Source: an uncultured Geobacter sp.
GTDB taxonomy: Bacteria > Desulfobacterota > Desulfuromonadia > Geobacterales > Geobacteraceae
DNA: 64,000 bases
NCBI GenBank assembly: GCA_903915655.1
Contig: CAIWTU010000090.1
Span: forward strand, 1 to 64,000
Direction: 5' to 3'
The notes beneath the pieces are model-generated. The model was not told where the DNA came from. It saw only the letters and a program-made list of their open reading frames with translations, and ran no database searches. Position numbers and translations under genes: made by a program. The first letter of the stretch is position 1; every line of letters starts with the position of its first letter. This document shows, piece by piece, positions 8,011 through 17,111 of this stretch.

Positions 8011-9084
8011 ATGGAAATCAAGGAGCTTCCCCTTCCAGAGGATAAAAGGAAGAACCGATTTACCGATGAATCAAAGCTCGGATTCGGCAGGATCTTTACG
8101 GACAGGATGCTGATGATCGAATGGAAGGCGGACCAGGGCTGGGTTGATGCCCGGATCCAGCCGTACGCTCCGTTTGTTCTTGATCCCTCCTCTCTTGTTT
8201 TCCATTATGCACAGGAGATATTCGAAGGGCTCAAGGCTTACAGATGGGCAGACGGGTCCATAGCTCTTTTCAGACCGGAAATTAATGCCCACCGCTTCAA
8301 CCTTTCGGCAGACCGCCTCTGCATGCCCCGTCTACCTGAAGACCTTTTCATTGAGGGTATTTCCAGGTTGATAAGACTGGAAAAAGAGTGGGTACCCGGC
8401 GCCGAAGGGACATCACTTTATATAAGGCCGACCATGATAGCGGTTGAGCCGGTTCTCGGGGTCAAGGCCTCGGATCATTACTACTTTTATGTTATCCTGT
8501 CTCCCGTCGGGGCATACTACGCAGCGGGCTTCGATCCCGTGAAAATTCTCGTTGAGGACTATTATGTCAGGTCAGTACCGGGCGGCACCGGCGAAGCAAA
8601 GACCGGCGGTAATTATGCGGCATCTTTAAAGGCAGCGCAGGAGGCCAAGAAGAAAGGTTTTGACCAGGTGCTCTGGCTCGATGGAATCCACAAGAAGTAT
8701 ATCGAGGAAGTCGGCTCCATGAATATGTTTTTTGTCTACGACGACCATGTCGCCACCGCACCCCTCACCGGGTCGATCCTCAAAGGGGTGACCCGCGATT
8801 CCGTCATGCAGCTGGCCGGCCGGCTCGGCTTCAACATCAGGGAACGGCAGGTAACTATTGATGACCTGGTCGCAGACATCCGCGCCGGAAAAGTCAAGGA
8901 GGCCTTCGGCAGCGGCACAGCTGCCGTTATAACACCTGTGGGACTACTTGGCTACAAAGGAGAAAATCTCACCGTCGGTGATGGCGGAGTCGGGAAACTT
9001 ACCCAAAAACTTTATGACACCTTGACCGGCATTCAGTATGGCAAACTGGAAGATTCTTACGGCTGGGTGAGAAAGATAGCCTGA
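8011..9084 (+). CDS. ilvE: Branched-chain amino acid aminotransferase
   Basis: A fold-type IV PLP aminotransferase that interconverts leucine, isoleucine and valine with their 2-oxo acids. The 357-residue length fits the long bacterial/eukaryotic BCAT type. Visible family signatures are HYAQEIFEGLKAYR near the N-terminus, SVPGGTGEAKTGGNYAASL with the PLP-binding lysine in EAKTGGNYA, and LWLDGIHKKYIEEVGSMNMFF. A GGAGG ribosome site precedes ATG 8011. The gene is divergent from rpoH and appears monocistronic, ending before a weak hairpin at about 9356. Confidence 0.95.
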   Translation: MEIKELPLPEDKRKNRFTDESKLGFGRIFTDRMLMIEWKADQGWVDARIQPYAPFVLDPSSLVFHYAQEIFEGLKAYRWADGSIALFRPEINAHRFNLSADRLCMPRLPEDLFIEGISRLIRLEKEWVPGAEGTSLYIRPTMIAVEPVLGVKASDHYYFYVILSPVGAYYAAGFDPVKILVEDYYVRSVPGGTGEAKTGGNYAASLKAAQEAKKKGFDQVLWLDGIHKKYIEEVGSMNMFFVYDDHVATAPLTGSILKGVTRDSVMQLAGRLGFNIRERQVTIDDLVADIRAGKVKEAFGSGTAAVITPVGLLGYKGENLTVGDGGVGKLTQKLYDTLTGIQYGKLEDSYGWVRKIA

Positions 9085-9512
9085 TTTCCAACCGGAAACC
9101 AAACCTGAAACGATTCTGGAGACGTATGGCGCCATGAAACCGCCTCCCTATACAAACAGGCTCTGCCTTTCCTGCCGGAGAGTGTGCAAACAGGCTGCCG
9201 CAGTCCTGATTGCCAGCTGTCCCCGTTATTATCCAGCCCCGAAGAGCAAGCGGCAGGAATGGAAGCAGCTGAAACTCTCTTTCTGAATAGGGCTTTCCTG
9301 ATTCGATCCGGGAGGGAAAAACATCTTCGACTACCTCGTACTTACACAAAACCCCCCCCGGATTTCTCCGGGGCCTTTCTTCTGCCCCCTTTTTCAATCT
9401 TTTTGTTACTCTGCCCAAACTGAAGTTAATCTCCAAAATTACCCGTTAATGAATGAATATTACAGGAGCCGGAACTCCTTTTACCAGTCAGCGCAAACAG
9501 GGAGATGAAAAG
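9085..9512. other. Intergenic region after ilvE
   Basis: No credible gene is seen. The longest open frames have no similarity-like composition. The only structure noted is the possible ilvE terminator near its 3' part. Confidence 0.6.
9356..9380 (+). terminator. Possible terminator hairpin
   Basis: CCCCGGA, 4-base loop, TCCGGGG (9356-9373), then a pyrimidine run CCTTTCTTCT. The stem is short and the T-run interrupted. Confidence 0.45.
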
Positions 9513-10493
9513 ATGCGATTACCAGTGAGCCTTATAGCGGTTCTTCTGATGGCAACTGTTGCACAGGCAGCAAGCTTTGATTGCAGAAAAGCCACCTCGA
9601 AAATGGAACATGCAGTTTGCGGCAATCCCACTCTGTCCGGTTTGGACGAATCGTTGGCTGCCGCGTACAGGGAAGCAAAGGCGCGACTGTCACCCAAAGC
9701 AGCCAAAACCTTCGCAGCCGGGCAGGGATCGTGGCACCGGTTTACTTCAACATACTGCTTTACTAATTACAGCGCAGAAGCCGTGACTCAGGGGGAATCA
9801 AACCAATGTCTGATTAAAGCCTATCAGCAGCGGATCAAGGAAATTGAGGCTACCGGGAAAATGATTGCCGGCTTCAAGACCTATCTGGCGCTGGAAAATC
9901 GGATCAAAGTTTCTCCCAAGGAACAGTTTATCTACACGGTTGAGCGGAGATATATTCAGTTGGATGACGACTCGTCTCTGGGAGCCAAGTTGAACGATTT
10001 TCTGGCCTTTAAAGACAAGGTACAGCTCGAGGACTCTCGCGGTAGCGAAGCCTACACCGTCACCCTTGCAAATCCTTCAAAAGACTGGCTCTGCAAGGAA
10101 ACTACCGCAGATACTTTCATTGGCCCATATCCCAATACGTCCAAGAGTTGCGGTGCGTACGCAATCAGTTTGGGCCGCCCGCTGTTTATAAGAGATCTAT
10201 TTTCCGGGCAGGAGTGGACAAAAATTGCGATTGCTGCAGCTCGCAGACATTTTGCCGAACTGGCAAGGAAAAACCCCGAGTTCACTCTGGATATGGTCAT
10301 CGGTTACGATCAGTTCCAACTCAAACCTGACCAGGTTTTCCCTTACTGTTTTGGCGCCAGGGGCATTTATGTCGACGGTTTCATGGTACATGCGGTGAAA
10401 GAATTTGATGGCGTGACGATTCCGTGGGAAACCTTTGGCAAGGTTCTCACCCCATATGCCAGACAACAAATCCGATCTCTCACAGACAATTGA
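9513..10493 (+). CDS. Secreted LprI-like protein with RsiV-like C-terminus
   Basis: Start set at ATG 9513 (MRLPVSLIAVLLMATVAQA), preceded by GGGAGATGAAAAG. The first 20 residues form a clear signal peptide ending in AQA. Next comes an LprI/DUF1311-type module (FDCRKATSKMEHAVCGNPTL, then LDESLAAAYREAK) with conserved cysteines. Some family members inhibit lysozyme. The C-terminal half ends in VFPYCFGARGIYVDGFMVHAV...IPWETF, which resembles the DUF3298/RsiV fold of lysozyme-sensing anti-sigma factors. I infer a periplasmic or surface protein that may bind cell-wall enzymes. The following gene at 10577 is also secreted and only 83 bases away. Base composition looks more AT-rich than the flanks. 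Confidence 0.65.
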   Translation: MRLPVSLIAVLLMATVAQAASFDCRKATSKMEHAVCGNPTLSGLDESLAAAYREAKARLSPKAAKTFAAGQGSWHRFTSTYCFTNYSAEAVTQGESNQCLIKAYQQRIKEIEATGKMIAGFKTYLALENRIKVSPKEQFIYTVERRYIQLDDDSSLGAKLNDFLAFKDKVQLEDSRGSEAYTVTLANPSKDWLCKETTADTFIGPYPNTSKSCGAYAISLGRPLFIRDLFSGQEWTKIAIAAARRHFAELARKNPEFTLDMVIGYDQFQLKPDQVFPYCFGARGIYVDGFMVHAVKEFDGVTIPWETFGKVLTPYARQQIRSLTDN

Positions 10494-10576
10494 GTTACTC
10501 CGCTGCAGGTAGCCGACTTGAACAGGAATTTACTGTTACATGACATTTTTCCCATACCAGAAAAAAGGGGTCTATC

Positions 10577-11968
10577 GTGAAATGCTTACTGTTTTTTGTT
10601 GCTATTTTTTCTGCCTTTACATCTTTCCTCCATATATCTACTGCGGAGGCAATCACCAGAGACTCTTTCAATTATGCGATTCTGATCAGTAAACAGAGCG
10701 CCAACGATCCGAAGTGGAATGAAGTTGCAACTCTGCTGGAAAAGAAATATGCCACAACTAAAATTTTTACATACGCTAACCTGGATGAATTGGTTGATTC
10801 GCTGACAAAATTTTCTCCCGACTATATTGCATTCGTCTGTAAACCAGAGGAAGCATCTCCTGAATTTGTCAAACAGGCAGGCAGATTAAACAGAAAATTG
10901 GAGAACAAGCCCTATGGGACAGCTGTTTGGGCCATTGTAACCGGCTACAGTCACGAAGACGCCTTACGAATCGCCAAAGACTCCACCCCCCCGAAGATCA
11001 ACTTCGGTTTGGGCGGCATGTTAGGATTCATTGATGCACTACCTGAGGGGGTAGCCTTTTCAGAATTTATAGATAAAAAAAATGAATGGCAGGAAAAGCG
11101 AAAAGGCCTGAAAGTGAAAAGTAGGAACGATGCCCCGGATGACCATATGATCCCGATGATCAAGCTGATAAACAGTAATAAAGTCGATGGCGTCTGGACG
11201 AGTGGGCATTCAGGTAACAATAGCTGGTCAGTCTACTATCCCGAAGGACCAGCAGAGATATTGGCTGAAAACGGTGGTCTATCAGGTTTGTTAAAGGGTG
11301 AACCGATGGCATCGATCAAATCAGGCAACCCCAAAATATATCTCGGTATAGGAAACTGCCTGACTGCCAGAATTGATGATCCGAATGCATCATACGCGCT
11401 TTCGTGGCTCCATTCCGGTGGGGCGAACCAATACTTCGGCTATATAGTGGAAACATATTACGGCATGATGGGATGGAGGACGGCGGACAACTTTTTTTAT
11501 CGTGGCGCAAGGTTCAATGTTGCAGAGAGTATGTTTGTCGCCAATCAGTCGCTGCTCTTGGCTATGAATAAACGGTTGGTACCTGGCGAATTGAAGGATA
11601 TGGAATATGACAGGGACGCCACTGTCGTCTACGGAGATCCTGCCTGGATGGCTACAGTTCCCGATTCTACAGCCAAAAGCGCCGAGCATTGGAGTACTCA
11701 GCTCGACAAATCGATAGCTGGCAACAAAATTCGATGGGAATTGACGGTCAGATTCAAGAAAGAGAGTAATTTTTCTCCGGAAAGCGGCAGAGATCTCAAC
11801 CCGGTTTTTGTATTTTTGCCTGAAAGGATCAAGAAGGGGAAGGCCTTCGGGAAATTATCGAATGTTTCAGCCTATCATATCGCCAATAACTTTGTCATTG
11901 TCAACTTTAGAGGCAAAATTGCTGCTGGTGAAACCAGAAAATTCATCTTTGACAGTGACATCAGGTAG
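10577..11968 (+). CDS. Secreted C25 (gingipain)-like putative cysteine peptidase
   Basis: A GTG start with AAGGGG upstream and an N-terminal signal peptide (about 1-25, ending TAEA). The core has the pattern of clan CD peptidases. His211 lies in VWTSGHSGNNSW, where family C25 has GHG...W. Cys261 lies in PKIYLGIGNC, the position of the C25 nucleophile. SGGANQYFGYI follows, then a C25-like VVYGDPAW at 350-357. The C-terminal 100 residues are beta-like (KIRWELTVRFKK, VSAYHIANNFVIVNFRG), as in C25 Ig-like modules. Family assignment rests on motif pattern only. Activity is an inference, and the His is followed by Ser rather than Gly. The gene forms a probable pair with the LprI-like gene and overlaps the end of the convergent CDF gene by 8 bases. 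Confidence 0.55.
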   Translation: MKCLLFFVAIFSAFTSFLHISTAEAITRDSFNYAILISKQSANDPKWNEVATLLEKKYATTKIFTYANLDELVDSLTKFSPDYIAFVCKPEEASPEFVKQAGRLNRKLENKPYGTAVWAIVTGYSHEDALRIAKDSTPPKINFGLGGMLGFIDALPEGVAFSEFIDKKNEWQEKRKGLKVKSRNDAPDDHMIPMIKLINSNKVDGVWTSGHSGNNSWSVYYPEGPAEILAENGGLSGLLKGEPMASIKSGNPKIYLGIGNCLTARIDDPNASYALSWLHSGGANQYFGYIVETYYGMMGWRTADNFFYRGARFNVAESMFVANQSLLLAMNKRLVPGELKDMEYDRDATVVYGDPAWMATVPDSTAKSAEHWSTQLDKSIAGNKIRWELTVRFKKESNFSPESGRDLNPVFVFLPERIKKGKAFGKLSNVSAYHIANNFVIVNFRGKIAAGETRKFIFDSDIR

Positions 11969-12995
11969 TTTTCGCACGCTCTCCCGGCACATAGCCCATG
12001 GTCTCGACACTACCCGGCTCGGCTCCGAGGTAAGTGGCCACCAACCGACGGGTGTGGAGCATATCGCCTTCGGTGCTGTCGAAGACCACACAGACATCGA
12101 GCTCCGGCTCGACAACCTTGAGCGCCCTGGCGATATCCCTCTGCATGAGGGCGACCTCCTTGACCGGGGGGTGATCCGGGGCTGTAAAGCAGATGGTGAG
12201 AAAGAGCCGGCGACCCGCCTTCCGGAGGCGGAACCACTGCACAGCGTTCAATTTGAAGCGCTGACAGCATTCCCCGCACGCATTGGCTATCCTCTCACGG
12301 ATTTCGTCGCTCGGGCAGGCATCGACCATGTCATAAAGGCTCTCACGGATGATCTTGATCGGCTTGAGGACAAAGACCAGCGAGATCATGATACAGGCGA
12401 GCGGGTCGACGTAGGCGGTGTATTGTTCCCAGCCCGGAGTCCGCTCCATAACCATGCTGGTCGAGAAAGCAACACAGATACCGGCAGAGATGCACCCCTC
12501 GATCAGCCAGAGCTCGCTGTCGGCCACCAGTACTTCGGAATGCAGCTTACGCCCGACGCGACGCATGAAGATGCCCATGCCGAGACCGACAAAGATACTG
12601 ACAAAGGCGAAGCAGACGATGAGCTCGACGTGATCGACCGGATCGGGGTGTAGCAGATCCTGCACCGCGCTGCCGAGCGTGAAGCAACAGAGCCCCAGAA
12701 GGAGGACGCCGTCCACCGCGGTCATGAACGACTCGTATTTGGCATAGCCAAAGTGGTACTTCTCGTCCGGTGGCTGGTGCACCTTCTTTACTACGTATAT
12801 CGATAGACAGGAAATGACGATATCGATCATACTGTACATGCCGTCGAGCAGCATTGCCTGGGAATCCGAGACCAGGGCGATGGCGACGGCGATAAACGCG
12901 TAGGTTATGGTGATGATCGTGGCAACCTTGAGGATCCGCAGCTCCTTCTGGTTGTCGGTCAGGCCGCTACCGAATACTCTGTTAATGTTGCTCAT
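11961..12995 (-). CDS. Cation diffusion facilitator family transporter, atypical metal site
   Basis: A 344-residue inner-membrane protein with the CDF layout: about six membrane segments, then a cytoplasmic C-terminal domain (about 215-344). Segment II reads LLDGMYSMIDIV, with Asp51 and Asp58. By alignment in the head to E. coli FieF, the usual metal pair DxxxD becomes Tyr54/Asp58. In segment V (ELWLIEGCISAG) the usual HxxxD becomes Leu162/Glu166. So the canonical Zn/Fe tetrad is not conserved. This may define a different substrate, or a subfamily using Asp51 and Glu161/Glu166. It stands alone, convergent with the C25-like gene. Confidence 0.78.
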   Translation of the reverse strand: MSNINRVFGSGLTDNQKELRILKVATIITITYAFIAVAIALVSDSQAMLLDGMYSMIDIVISCLSIYVVKKVHQPPDEKYHFGYAKYESFMTAVDGVLLLGLCCFTLGSAVQDLLHPDPVDHVELIVCFAFVSIFVGLGMGIFMRRVGRKLHSEVLVADSELWLIEGCISAGICVAFSTSMVMERTPGWEQYTAYVDPLACIMISLVFVLKPIKIIRESLYDMVDACPSDEIRERIANACGECCQRFKLNAVQWFRLRKAGRRLFLTICFTAPDHPPVKEVALMQRDIARALKVVEPELDVCVVFDSTEGDMLHTRRLVATYLGAEPGSVETMGYVPGERAKTT

Positions 12996-13161
12996 AAAGC
13001 CAGCTCCGGGATTTCTATCCGGGTTCCATCCGGAAACTTCGGATGAGAAACCAGATAACCGTATCCAGCCGATAGACGGCCAGCCGGTTTGAGAAGAACT
13101 CGATTTTCTTTATCCGGTACGCCATCCGTGACAGAAACGGGTTTTGAAGGAAACGGCTTGG

Positions 13162-14667
13162 TTAAAACCGATACATCAATTCCGCTGCAAATATATTTAT
13201 CAGCTGTCGGTCGGAGGGGACGTTCCCGACATTCTTCACGCTTCCGAATCCGTACATTGCCTTTAGTTCGAGCCCTTTTACCAGTTGGATGATCCCCTTA
13301 AGTTCGATTTCATCCTTTTTTTCACGCACGGCCAAGGAAGTGTTGTGTTCTTCCCTGTCGTAGGAGAGTGATATACGGCCATAGCTGCCGGGTATAAGAT
13401 ATGAGGCTTCCACAAAGATGTCTTTCGAATCACTTCCCATGTGATGGCCGATAATTCGCCCTTTGTAGGTATACCCCTGGGTGTAGATGTGATGGCTATA
13501 CCAGACATTCGGATACTCACCGATATGGTTTGTGGAAAACTCCCCGCGTAAATCAAACCTCTCCAAACCAGCTATTTTGGGGAGGTAAATCCCTGCAAGA
13601 TAAGCCCATTTGGATGGAAAGGAATTCCTCTGATCCTCGCCATCAGCCTCGACATAAAACTGGACCGGCTGCCATTTGAACGGCAGGGTCAACTTTGCGT
13701 AATACCCCGCCCGCTGATCACCCGATTCCCTCCCGTCGTTTTCTCCTACGCCGGTGAAACTGCGCCACCAGGTGGCCAAGCTTTCGGACCTCCCCTTTCC
13801 CCCCATGATGGCGGTTCTTTCCAGTCCCAGTTCCAGATAAGAGACCGGCTTGAAGTTCACATTAAGCCCCCATAAAATCGGCTCCGAGAAGTCACTTCTG
13901 TTTTTTTCGAGTCTGCCCGCGAAAAAAGCAGCCCTGATCGGCCCTATATACTTGAAGATCCAAGGTAAAACCACCGGCTCCGGGTTTGTCAATCTGACAA
14001 ACTCGAGCGGTTCCGAATTGTTCGAAAGAAGTATGGAGCCGTGATATCCAGGCCCCCACCACTGCGAGTCCTTGCCTGCCATCAGGTCCAATCCGAAGAG
14101 GCTCAAAACTCCGTATACCTTTTTGACCTTTACGTCGGTGAATTGCTCGGAATACCTGAATTCAGGATTTACGTATACCGAAAACCATTTGGACTCGGCC
14201 CGTGAAATCAGGCCTAACCTGACATTCGATCCCTTTCCCGGTTTATCTCCATCGTTGTTGTAATTCAATATCTGCAGGTTCGAATCGTCGAACGAATATT
14301 TCAAATAGAAAGTATCAACCGGTTTTATATAGTTTGTTTTCTCGAGATCATCCTTGAACCACTTTTTCAGAACAGCAACCATCTGCTCTATAACTTGGTT
14401 TTTACCCACGGAGTTCGTCTCGGCCTCTTTTATAAGTCGGACAACCTCCTTGCGGCTAATCGGTTTGGTCGATAGAAGCGCGCTTTTTATGATTCCCTCG
14501 GCTTCCAGACGATTCAAAATGTAGTAGGTCTCATCATCGATGTCCAGATAAGTTGAGGCTTGCACCGATGAAATTGTCAACAAAAGATTCAGCCAGATCA
14601 ATAAAAACAGAAAACAGCCTGCTCTTATGAGCTTTGCAGTCGTTAAACATCGTCCAGAAAGGATCAT
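13162..14667 (-). CDS. Capsule assembly Wzi-like outer-membrane beta-barrel protein
   Basis: Start set at ATG 14667 (MILSGRCLTTAKLIRAGCFL), with GAAGGAA upstream. A signal sequence runs to about VQA. The mature N-terminus (YLDIDDETYYILNRLEAEG, then KPISRKEVVRLIKEAE) is the helical lead-in common to Wzi family proteins. The rest is a long run of alternating aromatic/hydrophobic strands ending in MYRF, as expected for an outer-membrane barrel. Wzi binds and anchors capsule polysaccharide. In bacteria lacking a classical capsule the family is annotated by fold only. No capsule genes are adjacent, so the substrate is unknown. Confidence 0.75.
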   Translation of the reverse strand: MILSGRCLTTAKLIRAGCFLFLLIWLNLLLTISSVQASTYLDIDDETYYILNRLEAEGIIKSALLSTKPISRKEVVRLIKEAETNSVGKNQVIEQMVAVLKKWFKDDLEKTNYIKPVDTFYLKYSFDDSNLQILNYNNDGDKPGKGSNVRLGLISRAESKWFSVYVNPEFRYSEQFTDVKVKKVYGVLSLFGLDLMAGKDSQWWGPGYHGSILLSNNSEPLEFVRLTNPEPVVLPWIFKYIGPIRAAFFAGRLEKNRSDFSEPILWGLNVNFKPVSYLELGLERTAIMGGKGRSESLATWWRSFTGVGENDGRESGDQRAGYYAKLTLPFKWQPVQFYVEADGEDQRNSFPSKWAYLAGIYLPKIAGLERFDLRGEFSTNHIGEYPNVWYSHHIYTQGYTYKGRIIGHHMGSDSKDIFVEASYLIPGSYGRISLSYDREEHNTSLAVREKKDEIELKGIIQLVKGLELKAMYGFGSVKNVGNVPSDRQLINIFAAELMYRF

Positions 14668-15197
14668 TTTTTTCCTTCTTCCTTGCGTATCGGCTGACAA
14701 CCGACGGCTAGCCGCCGCGAAACATCTGATGCAGCCTAAGTTTTTAGTCTTCGGTAGCTATGAGGAGCGTGAAGCGTTAGAAAGGAAATTCGACGTTTAG
14801 ATTAAGTAATGTATCGGGCAAAGTCAACAATATTCAGTGCAGGCTCGAGCCAATCTTGCAATGCGTCTGCTGGCGTTTATCTGGGGGCTACGGTAATCGG
14901 AAAGACAGAGGGTCATCGGGGGTTGACGGTGATTCCGAATCGTCAGGCTAAACAGTAGCGGGCGTTGGTTGAGGTTGGGCAATTCCGGCATATCGCAATT
15001 CCTCAAAAACTCTCCGGATGTTCCCTTTTCGCTCCAGGAATTCTCTCGTATCCCTCGAAATTCCGTTGACGCTGACTCCTGCCGGGTGTTATTATCACGA
15101 TCGGCAAAAAGCAAACTCCTATCTTTCCTATCATTCAAAGTCTATTTTTTCTTCTTTCACCCTGTGATTAATAAATTTACAAGCGTTTGGAGGTTGT
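14668..15197. other. Intergenic region between Wzi-like gene and rpe
   Basis: A 530-base stretch with divergent genes on both sides. Short open frames show no coding character. It should contain two promoters, but none matches consensus well enough to call. Confidence 0.6.
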
Positions 15198-15863
15198 ATG
15201 AAGAAGATAGCGCCATCCGTACTCTCGGCAGACTTTTCCCGGCTTGGTGATGAAATACGGGCCGTCGAGGCTGGAGGGGCGGATTATATCCATCTGGACG
15301 TCATGGACGGTCATTTCGTGCCGAACATCACCATCGGTCCGCTGGTAGTCGAATCAGTCAGGAAGGTCACCTGCCTGCCGCTCGACGTTCATCTGATGAT
15401 TGCTGATCCTGATCGGTATATTCCTGATTTTGCTGCCGCCGGTGCGGACATCATCGTCTTTCACGCAGAGGCGACACCGCATCTCCACCGAACTGTGCAG
15501 CTGATAAAATCGCTCGGCAAAAAAGTCGGGATTTCCCTAAACCCGGCAACCCCCTTAAATCTTCTGGATTATGTTTTGGATGAGCTTGACCTTGTCCTCC
15601 TGATGACCGTCAACCCGGGGTTTGGAGGACAATCGTTCATCGAGGCATGCATCCACAAGATTCATGCCCTGCGTAGTCTGCTGGACAGAAGGGGACTGGA
15701 AACCGAGCTGGAGGTTGACGGTGGGGTCAAGATCTCGAATATAGATCGGATCTCCCATGCCGGAGCCGATGTTTTCGTTGCAGGGAGCGCGGTTTTTGGG
15801 AGCACTGATTACGCTGCGACCATTGCCGGGTTGAAGCAGAGGGCAAGGGAACCGATGCTCTAA
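15198..15863 (+). CDS. rpe: Ribulose-phosphate 3-epimerase
   Basis: Interconverts ribulose 5-phosphate and xylulose 5-phosphate in the pentose phosphate pathway. The 221-residue TIM barrel has all the landmarks: IAPSVLSADFSRLGDE, YIHLDVMDGHFVPNITIGP (metal ligands Asp/His), PLDVHLMI, LMTVNPGFGGQSFI, and LEVDGGVKISNI before VAGSAVFG. The start has TGGAGG 5 bases upstream. It appears monocistronic, with modE following after about 180 bases. Confidence 0.96.
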   Translation: MKKIAPSVLSADFSRLGDEIRAVEAGGADYIHLDVMDGHFVPNITIGPLVVESVRKVTCLPLDVHLMIADPDRYIPDFAAAGADIIVFHAEATPHLHRTVQLIKSLGKKVGISLNPATPLNLLDYVLDELDLVLLMTVNPGFGGQSFIEACIHKIHALRSLLDRRGLETELEVDGGVKISNIDRISHAGADVFVAGSAVFGSTDYAATIAGLKQRAREPML

Positions 15864-16044
15864 AGCATGTCGAACCGGAGGATCCTGTAGCGAGAATGGC
15901 AGGCTGTATTTTAATCGTGTCGGTTTTTATGTAGTCAGTAAAGAAATGTGCTATTATTACAGACCGCTTTTGCCATTGTATACGAGAGCGGTCCGTCATC
16001 GAATCAAATACGGGACCACAAATACAAGGAGATTCAGCTAAAGC

Positions 16045-16854
16045 ATGGCTAAAAAAGTCACACAACTTGAGGTTTCGGGGAGCTTTTCTTTTAAAAAAAC
16101 GAATATAGAATTCCTTGGAAGCGACCGAATTGCCCTTCTCGAAAAAATCGATGAATGCGGCTCTATAACGAAAGCCGCAAAGGCCGTGGGAATATGCTAC
16201 AAGACGGCATGGGATACGATTGATGCGATCAACAACCTTTCCGACAAGCCTCTTTTCGTACGAATGACAGGGGGGAAGTCAGGGGGCGGCACAGTGCTGA
16301 CCGACGAGGGTAGGGAAGTCATACGAAAATATAAGATCATCCAGGAAGAGCACGAAAAATTTCTGAGTAACCTAGAAGACAAGATGGGCAATGCTGAAAA
16401 CCTTTATCGATTTCTCAAGAGGATCTCAATGAAAGTAAGCGCAAGAAATATTTTTTCAGGCAAGGTCGTAAAAATTGTCAAAGGCGCAGTCAACGCGGAA
16501 GTGACCCTTGCTCTGAAAGGGGGCGATTCGATCGTTTCTATTATCACCAACGAAAGCGTTGAAACTCTTGCTCTCAAAGAAGGAATCGACGCCTACGCCA
16601 TCATCAAGGCAAGCTCCGTCCTTATAGGCGCAGACTTGAACGGGACCAAAATAAGCACTCGTAACATCTTATGCGGTAATATTATCAATTTTACCAGGGG
16701 TGCCGTGAACTCTGAATTGAGTCTGGAGTTATCCGGGGGGAACACAATTAGCGCTGTTATTACAAATGAGTCTGCCATTGAGCTCGGCTTGAGTGAAGGA
16801 AGCCAGGCAAGCGCCATATTCAAGGCATCTGACGTTATCCTCGGAATCAGCTAG
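16045..16854 (+). CDS. modE: Molybdate-responsive regulator ModE
   Basis: A 269-residue protein with a winged helix-turn-helix domain (about 25-115, GSITKAAKAVGICYKTAWDTID, then FVRMTGGKSGGGTVLTDEG). Two repeated Mop/TOBE molybdate-binding domains follow, each starting SARNIFSGKV... or STRNILCGNI... and each containing a VITNES-like segment. This is the full ModE architecture: dimers bind molybdate and control molybdate transport and molybdoenzyme genes. No modABC genes are within the window, so it acts at a distance. A 7-bp inverted repeat GACCGCT/AGCGGTC (15962-15968, 15987-15993) lies about 50 bases upstream and might be an operator. Confidence 0.9.
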   Translation: MAKKVTQLEVSGSFSFKKTNIEFLGSDRIALLEKIDECGSITKAAKAVGICYKTAWDTIDAINNLSDKPLFVRMTGGKSGGGTVLTDEGREVIRKYKIIQEEHEKFLSNLEDKMGNAENLYRFLKRISMKVSARNIFSGKVVKIVKGAVNAEVTLALKGGDSIVSIITNESVETLALKEGIDAYAIIKASSVLIGADLNGTKISTRNILCGNIINFTRGAVNSELSLELSGGNTISAVITNESAIELGLSEGSQASAIFKASDVILGIS

Positions 16855-17044
16855 GTCCCCCGGAGACGGTTCTTTTGACCTGGCCCGTGGCATCACCCTT
16901 CGGAGTCAATTGCGAACGGGAATGGTCCGGCTTTGAGACAGGGGACTTCTTTTCCCTCTTCTCCTCTCCTTTCGATATCATTGATCCTCGCCGGGGGTGC
17001 TGCTCACCACCCTGCCGGCGATACCCTCCCCCATCCTGACCCAC

Positions 17045-17075
17045 TAAAAAAGGCCCCGAAGTTCTATGGGGCCTT
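17045..17075 (-). terminator. Rho-independent terminator of ppdK
   Basis: Minus strand: AAGGCCCC stem, 10-base loop, GGGGCCTT, then T-run (stem arms 17068-17075 and 17050-17057). It is located about 40 bases after the ppdK stop. Confidence 0.85.
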
Positions 17076-17111
17076 GATAGTTTTTATATCTCTTTTTTGG
17101 CTTCTGCCGGA

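Noticed and set aside
14824-15138. 104-residue minus-strand frame before rpe
   Set aside because: No ribosome site, no family-like sequence, mixed composition.
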